Positions 21,878-29,025 of a DNA stretch of 29,342 bases are shown one piece after another (position 1 is the stretch's first letter; each line of letters begins with the position of its first letter). The stretch lies in the IMG/VR virus record IMGVR_UViG_3300017714_001672, positions 1-29,342 of that record. One strand, given 5' to 3'. The notes under the pieces are model-generated. The model did not search any database, was not told the DNA's origin, and was given only the letters and a program-made list of their open reading frames with translations. A program made the translations under genes and the position numbers. This stretch comes from a virus.

Positions 21878-22547
21878 ATTTACTTTTGCCACAAGCAACG
21901 AAGGCTTTGATAATCACATAGATAAATCTGTACGTGGTTATAGTAACTTATGGAGTGATATACTTTCATTGTCAAAATACTTTGTAGAAGACAATACAAA
22001 TGTTGTTGATATAGGTTGTTCTACTGGTAAGTTATTAAAGGGTATGATAGAACAAAATCAAAAACACATACCAAAAGCAAAGTATATGGGTATAGAAATT
22101 GAAGAAGATTTTTATGGCGACTATGTTTTTGATGAACAAAAGTTTGATAATTTAAGATACCATAAAGGTGATGTTAGAAGTTTTGAATTTAATAATTGTA
22201 GTTTAGTTACTTCAATATTTACTTTACAATTTATGCCACCAAAAGATAGAGAAGAAGTTATTAATAGAGTATATAATGGTCTTAATGTTGGTGGTGCTTT
22301 TATCTTTTCAGAAAAAACTTTTAGTTGTAATCCTAGAATACAAGATATGATGACCTTTACATATTACGATTACAAAAGAAATAATTTTACTGATGCAGAG
22401 ATATTAGACAAAGAAGTACAGCTAAGGCATATGATGAAACCAAATACAAAGACAGAGTTGTATGATATGTTTACTAATGCTGGTTTTGAAGTACACAATT
22501 TCTGGCAGAACTTTAATTTTATAGGGGCGATTGCTTTAAAGAAATAA
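21870..22547 (+). CDS. CmoA-like SAM-dependent enzyme (candidate carboxy-SAM synthase)
   Basis: 225 residues that follow CmoA from end to end: S20-V-R-G-Y24-S-N (CmoA S-V-P-G-Y-S-N), V-V-D47-I-G-C-S-T-G at the SAM loop, F-T-L-Q-F-M (CmoA F-T-L-Q-F-L), N-G-L-N-V-G-G-A-F-I-F-S-E-K, Y-D-Y-K-R and N-A-G-F-E with a final W-x-x-x-x-F-N-F-x-x-x-x-A-L-K. CmoA makes carboxy-SAM from SAM and prephenate; cells use it with CmoB to modify tRNA U34. As I recall E. coli CmoA, Arg199 holds the carboxylate; the residue aligned here is Glu182, with Arg186 one helical turn on. The product chemistry therefore needs testing, and a plain methyltransferase cannot be excluded. No CmoB is visible. The AAGGAG at 21858-21863 and the overlap with the DNA methyltransferase gene set the start. 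Confidence 0.8.
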   Translation: MTKFTFATSNEGFDNHIDKSVRGYSNLWSDILSLSKYFVEDNTNVVDIGCSTGKLLKGMIEQNQKHIPKAKYMGIEIEEDFYGDYVFDEQKFDNLRYHKGDVRSFEFNNCSLVTSIFTLQFMPPKDREEVINRVYNGLNVGGAFIFSEKTFSCNPRIQDMMTFTYYDYKRNNFTDAEILDKEVQLRHMMKPNTKTELYDMFTNAGFEVHNFWQNFNFIGAIALKK

Positions 22548-22555
22548 ATATCTTT

Positions 22556-22861
22556 ATGGCAATTACAAAAAAATCTTATGAAGATTTAAGACAGTATTGG
22601 GACTATCAAAGAAAAGTAGAATACAATAAAGAGATGGTACACTTTATGGCTGATAGATTTGAGGGTAGAGTGTATAATGATTTTGGTATGGTACATATAG
22701 ATGAGATGAAAAATGTTTTATGGACAAAAGTTGATCCTAAAGATTATGAAGAACCTAGAAAAGGTTATGTACCAGCAAATCCAAAGTTAAGATTTGAATG
22801 GGAAGGTGGGGCATATTTACCTCAACCAGCAATACCTCATTATGATGATGAAAAGCATTGA
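22556..22861 (+). CDS. Hypothetical protein, 101 residues
   Basis: A charged, aromatic-rich soluble protein (opening MAITKKSYEDLRQYWDYQRK, later a P-R-K-G-Y-V-P-A-N-P segment and a W-E-G-G-A-Y-L-P-Q-P tail). No membrane segment or catalytic motif seen. No clear Shine-Dalgarno precedes the ATG. It lies between the CmoA-like gene and uvsX, and its stop codon overlaps the -35 box of the uvsX promoter. I do not recognise the family. Confidence 0.7.
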   Translation: MAITKKSYEDLRQYWDYQRKVEYNKEMVHFMADRFEGRVYNDFGMVHIDEMKNVLWTKVDPKDYEEPRKGYVPANPKLRFEWEGGAYLPQPAIPHYDDEKH

Positions 22862-22886
22862 CATTTTAAATAGAATGATATATAAT
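22858..22886 (+). promoter_or_regulatory. Perfect consensus sigma70 promoter for uvsX
   Basis: TTGACA at 22858-22863, 17-base spacer, TATAAT at 22881-22886. The start near 22893 gives about 22 bases of leader, including AGGAG at 22903-22907 before the ATG at 22915. Confidence 0.88.
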
Positions 22887-22914
22887 AGAAACATAAATTT
22901 ATAGGAGTTATGGA

Positions 22915-23931
22915 ATGAGTGATTTTTTAAAAGATATAATTAAAAACGTAGATAATGAATATGCCTCACTAGCAAGTGAAGGTATTGATGGCGCAGATGT
23001 AACAAGTTTTATAGACACAGGTTCTTATTCTTTTAATGCTCTTTTATCAGGTAGTATATATGGTGGTATGCCTGGAAATAAAATTACAGCAATCGCTGGT
23101 GAAGCAGCAACAGGTAAAACATTTTTTGCTTTAGGTATTTGTAAACATTTTTTAGATACCGATAAAGACGCTGGTGTAATTTACTTTGAATCAGAAAGTG
23201 CTATTTCAAAAGATATGATTGAAGGTCGTGGTGTAGATAGTAAAAGAATGGTCATAGTACCAGTTGCTACAGTACAAGAGTTTAGAGCACAATCAATAAA
23301 AATTATAGACAAATATTTAGAACAACCAGAAGCAAATAGAAAACCTTTAATGTTTGTATTAGATAGTTTAGGTATGTTATCTACTACAAAAGAGATGGAA
23401 GATACAGCTGCTGGTAAAGAAACAAGAGATATGACTAGATCACAAATAGTCAAATCTACATTTAGAGTTTTAACATTGAAATTAGGTAAAGCAAATATAC
23501 CTATGATAATGACTAACCATACTTATGATGTCATTGGTTCAATGTTTCCACAAAAAGAAATGGGTGGCGGCTCAGGTTTGAAATACGCTGCCTCATCTAT
23601 CATCTATCTAAGCAAACGTAAAGAAAAAGACGGTACTGAGGTAGTTGGTAATATAATTCATTGTAAAAATTTTAAGTCAAGGTTGACAAAAGAAAACGCT
23701 ATGATTGATGTAAGACTCACTTATGAAAAAGGTTTAGATAGACACTATGGTCTTTTAGAACTAGCAGAAGAAGCTGGTATCTTTAAGAAAGTATCTACTA
23801 GATACGAAACACCAGATGGTACGAAAGTCTTTGGTAAGTCTATCAATACAGAACCTAAAAAATATTTTACAAAGGAAGTATTAAAACAGATAGATGACCA
23901 TGCTAAACAAAAATTTTCTTACGGAACATAG
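22915..23931 (+). CDS. uvsX: RecA-like recombinase UvsX
   Basis: 338 residues. Walker A is G62-E-A-A-T-G-K68-T, Walker B is M-F-V-L-D-S-L-G, followed by E-T-R-D-M-T-R-S-Q and the conserved [13 protein letters not shown] and [11 protein letters not shown] strand-exchange loop segments. UvsX drives strand invasion for recombination-dependent replication, using ends made by gp46/47. The start at 22915 is set by AGGAG; an ATG at 22910 runs into an immediate stop. Confidence 0.96.
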   Translation: MSDFLKDIIKNVDNEYASLASEGIDGADVTSFIDTGSYSFNALLSGSIYGGMPGNKITAIAGEAATGKTFFALGICKHFLDTDKDAGVIYFESESAISKDMIEGRGVDSKRMVIVPVATVQEFRAQSIKIIDKYLEQPEANRKPLMFVLDSLGMLSTTKEMEDTAAGKETRDMTRSQIVKSTFRVLTLKLGKANIPMIMTNHTYDVIGSMFPQKEMGGGSGLKYAASSIIYLSKRKEKDGTEVVGNIIHCKNFKSRLTKENAMIDVRLTYEKGLDRHYGLLELAEEAGIFKKVSTRYETPDGTKVFGKSINTEPKKYFTKEVLKQIDDHAKQKFSYGT

Positions 23932-24583
23932 AGAACATTTATTATTTTTTACACATTTAACAGAAAGACTTTACGACTTTCCACTTAATGATGATTTAAT
24001 AGATGCTTTACATATAGCAAGAAAAAATCTAAAATCAAAAGAAAACAAAACTTTTGATGATCCTAATTTTCAGTATGGTAATAAAACATTAGGTGGTTTC
24101 CAACCTTGTTTTCCAGTTGCCAATTTTACAGATATTACTAAAGAACACGCACCATATTTACAAGACAAACATTTTGAAGCTATAAAATCTTTTAAAAATA
24201 ATATAATTATAGACACGGTAGATGATTATATTAACAGATATTATCCAAATACTCGTAATGAATTAACGTATGCTAATTGGGCTGTTATGTATGACAAAAA
24301 TTCTTTTCAAAGAGTACATACACACGGTAGCAGTTTATTTACTTCTATTTTTTATGTTGATATGCCTAAAACAAAATATCCATATGAAGGACAGATAGAA
24401 ATAACGGATGTAAGTAGCAACCACGATGGATTAACAACGAGAGTAGTAGAACCTATAAAAGGTTTAATGGTAACTTTTCCAGGGAAGTATCCTCACTATA
24501 CTTTACCTATACAAAGTGAGGGCGAAAGAATTGTAATAGTAAATGATGTTAGGTTAAAAAATAATGACACACCAGGAAAATAA
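23894..24583 (+). CDS. 2OG-Fe(II) oxygenase family protein 3
   Basis: 229 residues from the first of two nearby Met codons (23894; 23900 is equally possible), overlapping uvsX by 38 bases. The C-terminal half carries N-W-A-V-M-Y-D, then [15 protein letters not shown] (the H-x-H plus strand of 2OG-FeII_Oxy_5-type proteins), then F-P-G-K-Y-P-H-Y and E-R-I-V-I-V-N for the distal His and the 2-oxoglutarate Arg. It resembles the protein at 12870 in domain type. The first 100 residues are of unknown role. Substrate unknown. Confidence 0.78.
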   Translation: MTMLNKNFLTEHREHLLFFTHLTERLYDFPLNDDLIDALHIARKNLKSKENKTFDDPNFQYGNKTLGGFQPCFPVANFTDITKEHAPYLQDKHFEAIKSFKNNIIIDTVDDYINRYYPNTRNELTYANWAVMYDKNSFQRVHTHGSSLFTSIFYVDMPKTKYPYEGQIEITDVSSNHDGLTTRVVEPIKGLMVTFPGKYPHYTLPIQSEGERIVIVNDVRLKNNDTPGK

Positions 24584-24857
24584 AAAATATATTTTTGTAC
24601 AAAAAGAAGGTGCAGATTGGACAGGTATAAAATTAATAGATGAAAAATATAAAGGTGTTATATTTAAATATGGTAAGGTTGCATTTGCTAAAGATGAAAA
24701 TTCAGATGGTACTTTACCTATGAAATTTGATTATGATATTTTACAAAACCCTAACCAAATAGATATTGACAAAAACGAATTTATAGATTATATTGGAGAC
24801 ATACTTTTAGAAGTTTTAGAAAAACAAATAAAGGAAGGCAAGGCAATCGTTGACTAG
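24564..24857 (+). CDS. Hypothetical protein, 97 residues
   Basis: Small acidic protein with a beta-rich front (K-Y-I-F-V-Q-K-E-G-A-D-W-T-G-I-K-L) and an amphipathic C-terminal helix (F-I-D-Y-I-G-D-I-L-L-E-V-L-E). Overlaps the oxygenase by 20 bases and the helicase by 8. Similar small proteins occur next to gene 41 in T4-like marine phages, as far as I recall, but no function is known. Confidence 0.72.
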   Translation: MTHQENKKYIFVQKEGADWTGIKLIDEKYKGVIFKYGKVAFAKDENSDGTLPMKFDYDILQNPNQIDIDKNEFIDYIGDILLEVLEKQIKEGKAIVD

Positions 24858-26220
24858 TGAAAGAATAGAAATAACTATATTAAGAAATCTAATTTTTAAT
24901 GAAGATTATACAAGAAAGGTTTTACCTTTTTTAAAAGAAATATATTTTTCTGATAGAAATGAACAGGTTTTATATAAACAGATAGAGTTATTTGTAAACG
25001 AATATAAAAATCTTCCAACAAAAGAAGCTCTATTAATAGAACTCAATCAAAGAAAAGATATAAACGAAGATGAGTTTAAAGCAGTAAAAGAATTGATGAC
25101 AACACTTTCAACAGAAGATGTTGATGGACAGTGGTTGTTAGATACTACAGAAAAATTTTGTAAAGATAGAGCAGTACATAATGCTGTGTTAGATGGTATC
25201 AAAATTTTAGATAAGAAAGATAAAAAGAGAACACCAGAAGCAATACCAAGTATTCTTGCTGATGCATTGGCTGTTTCTTTTGACAATCATATTGGGCACG
25301 ATTATTTAGAAGATGCAGAAAAACGATATGATTGGTACCATACAAAAGAGAAAAAGTATCAATTTGATTTGTCGTATATGAACAAGATTACTAAAGGTGG
25401 TGTACCAAGTAAAACTTTGAATATCGCTCTTGCTGGTACTGGTGTAGGTAAATCTTTGTTTATGTGTCATTGTGCTAGTAGTTTCTTGGCTCAAGGTCAA
25501 AATGTTTTGTATATTACTTTAGAAATGGCAGAAGAAAGAATTGCTGAAAGAATAGATGCTAATTTATTAGATGTAACTATTGATGATCTACACACAATGC
25601 CTAAACAATTATATGAAGATAAGATTGGTAAAATTAGGAATAAGACTTCAGGCAAATTAATTATAAAAGAATATCCAACAGCATCTGCACACGCAGGTCA
25701 TTTTAGAGCTTTGTTAAATGAATTGGCTTTAAAAAAATCTTATAGACCTGATGTTATATTCATAGACTATTTAAACATCTGTACAAGTAGTCGTTTCAAA
25801 GGTGGTAATATTAATTCATACACATTGATTAAATCTATTGCTGAAGAACTCAGAGGTCTTGCAGTAGAGTTTAATTTGCCTATCTTTAGTGCAACACAAA
25901 CAACAAGAACTGGTTTTGTAAGTACAGATATTGGTTTAGAAGATACATCAGAATCTTTTGGTTTACCAGCAACTGCTGACTTTATGTTTGCTTTAATATC
26001 AAATGAAGAATTAGAATCATTAAATCAAATGAAAGTTAAACAGTTAAAGAATAGATACAATGACCCAGGTATCAATAGATCATTTATTATTGGTGTAGAT
26101 AGAGCTAAAATGAAACTCTATGATGTAGAAAACTCAGCACAAAATATTGTACAGAGTAGTGATACTAAAAAAAGTGATCCTGATACGTCATATGAAAAGT
26201 TTTCGGATTTTAAATTATGA
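24850..26220 (+). CDS. 41: Replicative DNA helicase, DnaB family (T4 gp41), TTG start
   Basis: 456 residues, as in T4 gp41 (475). Opening E-I-T-I-L-R-N-L-I-F-N-E-D-Y matches the gp41 N-terminus. Walker A is A-G-T-G-V-G-K201-S, Walker B is V-I-F-I-D-Y-L-N, and S-A-T-Q-T-T-R and L-K-N-R-Y-N-D-P-G are helicase motif segments. The frame has no ATG before the conserved region, so I use TTG at 24850, with AAGGAAGG at 24831-24838 upstream. It unwinds the fork on the lagging strand and recruits primase. The stop overlaps the next oxygenase by 4 bases. Confidence 0.95.
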   Translation: MTSERIEITILRNLIFNEDYTRKVLPFLKEIYFSDRNEQVLYKQIELFVNEYKNLPTKEALLIELNQRKDINEDEFKAVKELMTTLSTEDVDGQWLLDTTEKFCKDRAVHNAVLDGIKILDKKDKKRTPEAIPSILADALAVSFDNHIGHDYLEDAEKRYDWYHTKEKKYQFDLSYMNKITKGGVPSKTLNIALAGTGVGKSLFMCHCASSFLAQGQNVLYITLEMAEERIAERIDANLLDVTIDDLHTMPKQLYEDKIGKIRNKTSGKLIIKEYPTASAHAGHFRALLNELALKKSYRPDVIFIDYLNICTSSRFKGGNINSYTLIKSIAEELRGLAVEFNLPIFSATQTTRTGFVSTDIGLEDTSESFGLPATADFMFALISNEELESLNQMKVKQLKNRYNDPGINRSFIIGVDRAKMKLYDVENSAQNIVQSSDTKKSDPDTSYEKFSDFKL

Positions 26221-26783
26221 TTTATGATTTAAAACATTATGTTCAACATCAAAAAAGTTTTCTACCTAAAACCTTTTGTGATAAAGTGTTAGGTGAAATG
26301 AAATCTACAAAGTTTGAAGAACATACATTTTTTAATCCTAAAACAAATCAACATGCACCTATGAGTGGTAACCAAGAGTTATCAATGAGTTTTGATAATA
26401 CACCATCAAAAAATGAATTAACAGATAGATTGTGGAATGCAATAAAAAATTATAAAGAGTTTATAAACATGCCTTGGTTTTCAAGTTGGCAAGGATACTC
26501 TGCTGTTAGATTTAATGAATACAAAGAAAATAAAAAGATGGCTTTACATTGCGACCATACTAAAGATTTGTTTGATGGTGAGAGAAAAGGAATACCAATA
26601 TTAAGTGTGTTAGGTGTTTTAAATGATGATTATGAAGGTGGCGAATTTATAATGTTTGATGATTACGAAATAGAGTTTAAACAAGGTGATGTGGTAATAT
26701 TTCCTTCTTTGTTTTTATATCCTCATAAAGTTGAACCAGTAACAAAAGGTACTAGATATTCATATATCAGTTGGGTATGGTAA
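26217..26783 (+). CDS. 2OG-Fe(II) oxygenase family protein 4 (prolyl-4-hydroxylase type)
   Basis: 188 residues with a clear facial triad: H111-C-D113, H170 in L-Y-P-H-K-V and R180 (G-T-R-Y-S), plus Y-E-G-G-E-F-I-M-F-D-D and G-D-V-V-I-F-P-S strands. This is the prolyl-4-hydroxylase-like arrangement (HxD...H...R) and the best conserved of the four oxygenases here. It begins with ATGA on the helicase stop. Substrate unknown. Confidence 0.88.
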   Translation: MIYDLKHYVQHQKSFLPKTFCDKVLGEMKSTKFEEHTFFNPKTNQHAPMSGNQELSMSFDNTPSKNELTDRLWNAIKNYKEFINMPWFSSWQGYSAVRFNEYKENKKMALHCDHTKDLFDGERKGIPILSVLGVLNDDYEGGEFIMFDDYEIEFKQGDVVIFPSLFLYPHKVEPVTKGTRYSYISWVW

Positions 26784-27034
26784 AAAAGAAAAAACAAAAA
26801 GTAGTATTCCATAAAGGTGATAGAAGACCTAGCAAAGGTGTACAATTAAACTACTCAAAAGAGATGTTAAAAAAGGGTAGAAAGATATTGTGGTGCGTTA
26901 GAGAACAACCTAGTGATAAAATTGTGGCAAAATATTTTTTTGAAGAAGACGCTGATAAACTAGTTAAATATCAAAATAAAAATCAAGTCTTTGCTAACAA
27001 CGGCGGAATACCTTCCTTTTTATACAAAGTCTAA
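26777..27034 (+). CDS. Small basic hypothetical protein, 85 residues
   Basis: Starts at the ATG 26777, overlapping the oxygenase stop by 7 bases; a TTG at 26771 in frame is less likely. The first residues are MVKKKKQKVVFHKGDRR, followed by a K-I-L-W-C-V-R-E strand. High charge suggests nucleic-acid binding. I do not recognise it. Confidence 0.68.
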   Translation: MVKKKKQKVVFHKGDRRPSKGVQLNYSKEMLKKGRKILWCVREQPSDKIVAKYFFEEDADKLVKYQNKNQVFANNGGIPSFLYKV

Positions 27035-27044
27035 TAAAAACATT

Positions 27045-27052
27045 TATAAATA
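27045..27052 (+). promoter_or_regulatory. T4-type late promoter box
   Basis: Exact TATAAATA in the 87-base gap before the ligase-like gene, 70 bases upstream of its ATG and just before a sigma70-type promoter. The two together suggest both early and late expression of the following trio of genes. Confidence 0.55.
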
Positions 27053-27074
27053 GTTAAGATATTTGATTTTTTAC

Positions 27075-27103
27075 TTGACTATGGGCAATTATTTTGGTAT
27101 AAT
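27075..27103 (+). promoter_or_regulatory. Strong sigma70-type promoter for the ligase-like/kinase/nucleotidyltransferase genes
   Basis: TTGACT at 27075-27080, 17-base spacer, TATAAT at 27098-27103. Start near 27110; GGAAG at 27113-27117 lies before the ATG at 27122. Confidence 0.85.
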
Positions 27104-27121
27104 GGAACAATTGGAAGAGGG

Positions 27122-28342
27122 ATGTTTAGTTTTAAAGGATTTATAACAAAAGGTACGAATACACACCTAGAACATTTAGAAGATGACATTATTAATAATG
27201 GCACTAGAGGTGGCAGAAACGCTGTTAACTTTTTAAAATCATTAAAGAAAATGTTATCTAGTAATGTAGGCGGCAAGCTTAATGTTACAGTTAAATGGGA
27301 TGGTGCGCCTGCTATTATCTGTGGTAAAAATCCAGAGAACGGCAAATTCTTTGTAGGTACAAAATCAATATTTAATAAAAATCCAAAAATCAATTATTCA
27401 ACTGGTGACATTAGAAAAAATCACTCTGGTGATTTGGCTAACAAGCTTTCTATATGTTTAAGAGAATTATCAAAATTAAGAATGAACACCATACTACAAG
27501 GTGATTTATTATTTACATCAAAAGATTTAAAAAGAACAAGTATAGATGGTGAGGATATGTTTACTTTCACACCAAATACTATTACATATGCAGTACCAAC
27601 AAATAGTGGTCTAGGTAAAAAGATTGCTAGAGCAAGATTAGGTATTGTTTTCCACACAATGTATTCTGGTAAAGATATGAAAAGTTTAAATGCTACTTTT
27701 GGTAGATTTACAGGTTTACCTAGAACTAGCTCTATCTTTATTACAGATGCAACATACAAAGATTCATCTGGTAGTGTTACTTTCAATAGAGCAGAATCAG
27801 CTCAAGTAGATAGTATGATAAGAATGGCAGAAGGTTCACTATCAAAAGCAAAACCAGTGTTAGATAAATTTAATACTAACGATGCTTTATCCGTAGGTTA
27901 TAGATTAAAAACTTTCTTTAATTATTATATAAAAAATACTCAAGGCGATATGGGTAGAGTAAAAGATATGATTAATCAATTTGAAACCTATTATGAAAAT
28001 ATGTTAAAAGCAGAAATAGATAAAGTTAGTAGAGAACAAACTAAAGATAAGTACAGAACATTTTTAAAAAATGGACAAGACTTTATAAACAAACATAGAC
28101 AATCTATTTACTTTGCCGTAGCAAGTTATATTACTTTACAAAAAGCTAAAAATTTTTTAATTAGAAAACTAAATCAAATACAAAGTGTTGGACATTTTAT
28201 AAGAACAGCTGATGGTTACAGAGTAACAGCACCAGAGGGTTATGTGGCTGTAGATAGAGTTGCTGGTGCAGTAAAACTTGTAGATAGATTAGAATTTAGT
28301 AGAGCAAACTTTACAATAGCTAAAGATTGGGTAAAAGGATAA
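27122..28342 (+). CDS. Ligase/nucleotidyltransferase-like protein (conserved in T4-like marine phages)
   Basis: 406 residues. By eye it has the motif order of the covalent nucleotidyltransferase (DNA/RNA ligase) superfamily: K58-W-D-G61 (motif I KxDG), I-L-Q-G-D-L-L-F at 124-131 (motif III-like), L-G-I-V-F-H-T at 173-179 (motif IIIa-like), E372-G-Y-V (motif IV-like) and V-K385-L-V-D-R389 (motif V-like). A long helical insert sits between IIIa and IV. This matches, I believe, a conserved uncharacterised family of cyanophages (DUF6267). The start at 27122 follows its own promoter and GGAAG. The stop shares a base with the next start (TAATG). Ligase activity is an inference from motifs only. Confidence 0.7.
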   Translation: MFSFKGFITKGTNTHLEHLEDDIINNGTRGGRNAVNFLKSLKKMLSSNVGGKLNVTVKWDGAPAIICGKNPENGKFFVGTKSIFNKNPKINYSTGDIRKNHSGDLANKLSICLRELSKLRMNTILQGDLLFTSKDLKRTSIDGEDMFTFTPNTITYAVPTNSGLGKKIARARLGIVFHTMYSGKDMKSLNATFGRFTGLPRTSSIFITDATYKDSSGSVTFNRAESAQVDSMIRMAEGSLSKAKPVLDKFNTNDALSVGYRLKTFFNYYIKNTQGDMGRVKDMINQFETYYENMLKAEIDKVSREQTKDKYRTFLKNGQDFINKHRQSIYFAVASYITLQKAKNFLIRKLNQIQSVGHFIRTADGYRVTAPEGYVAVDRVAGAVKLVDRLEFSRANFTIAKDWVKG

Positions 28343-29025
28343 TGAAAAAATTTAGTAACATATTAATAAATGAAGGCCTTTACGATCCAGGTATATTCAA
28401 AGTATTCTTTTTAGCTGGTGGTCCAGGCTCAGGTAAAACTTTTGTTACTGCAGGTGCATTTGCTGGCACTGGATTAAAGTTAGTAAACTCTGATAGATTT
28501 TTAGAAAGTGGTTTAAGAAAAGCTAACTTGTCTTTATCAATGCCAGATGAAGAAGAATATTTTAGAAATATTATAAGAACACAAGCTAAAGCAAAAACTG
28601 AAAAACAATTAGACTTATACTTAAAAGGTAGATTAGGAATAGTTGTTGATGGTACAGCTAGAAATTTACAACTTATACAAAGTCAATATAATAATTTCAA
28701 AGCTTTAGGTTATGATTGTTATATGGTATTTGTTAATACAAGTTTAGATGTAGCATTAGAAAGAAATGCTAAAAGAGAAAGAACTGTACCAGAATATATT
28801 ACAAAAAAAAGTTGGGAAACTGTACAAGCTAATATAGGAAAATTACAAAACGTCTTTGGTTTAAGTAATTTTTTTGTTGTTGATAATAATAGAAGTGAAC
28901 AAGAATTAGTATCACAAACATTAAGTAGAGTTGGTTCTATTGTTAGAAGATTGTTAAATACTCCAATAAGAAGTTACATAGCCAAAAGATGGATGGCTAA
29001 AGAAAGAGCAGCTAAAAGAAGATGA
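28342..29025 (+). CDS. P-loop kinase, polynucleotide-kinase/zeta-toxin-like
   Basis: 227 residues. Walker A is A25-G-G-P-G-S-G-K32-T, with N-S-D51-R-F as the acceptor-side acid, V-V-D-G-T-A-R-N as the second strand, and an R-N-A-K-R-E-R lid with Arg residues, the pattern of the AAA_33/T4 PseT kinase/zeta-toxin group. The last 25 residues are strongly basic. I start it at 28342 (TAATG overlap); an in-frame ATG at 28327 would overlap more. Substrate could be a nucleic-acid 5' end or a nucleotide sugar; the neighbours favour the former. Confidence 0.82.
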   Translation: MKKFSNILINEGLYDPGIFKVFFLAGGPGSGKTFVTAGAFAGTGLKLVNSDRFLESGLRKANLSLSMPDEEEYFRNIIRTQAKAKTEKQLDLYLKGRLGIVVDGTARNLQLIQSQYNNFKALGYDCYMVFVNTSLDVALERNAKRERTVPEYITKKSWETVQANIGKLQNVFGLSNFFVVDNNRSEQELVSQTLSRVGSIVRRLLNTPIRSYIAKRWMAKERAAKRR

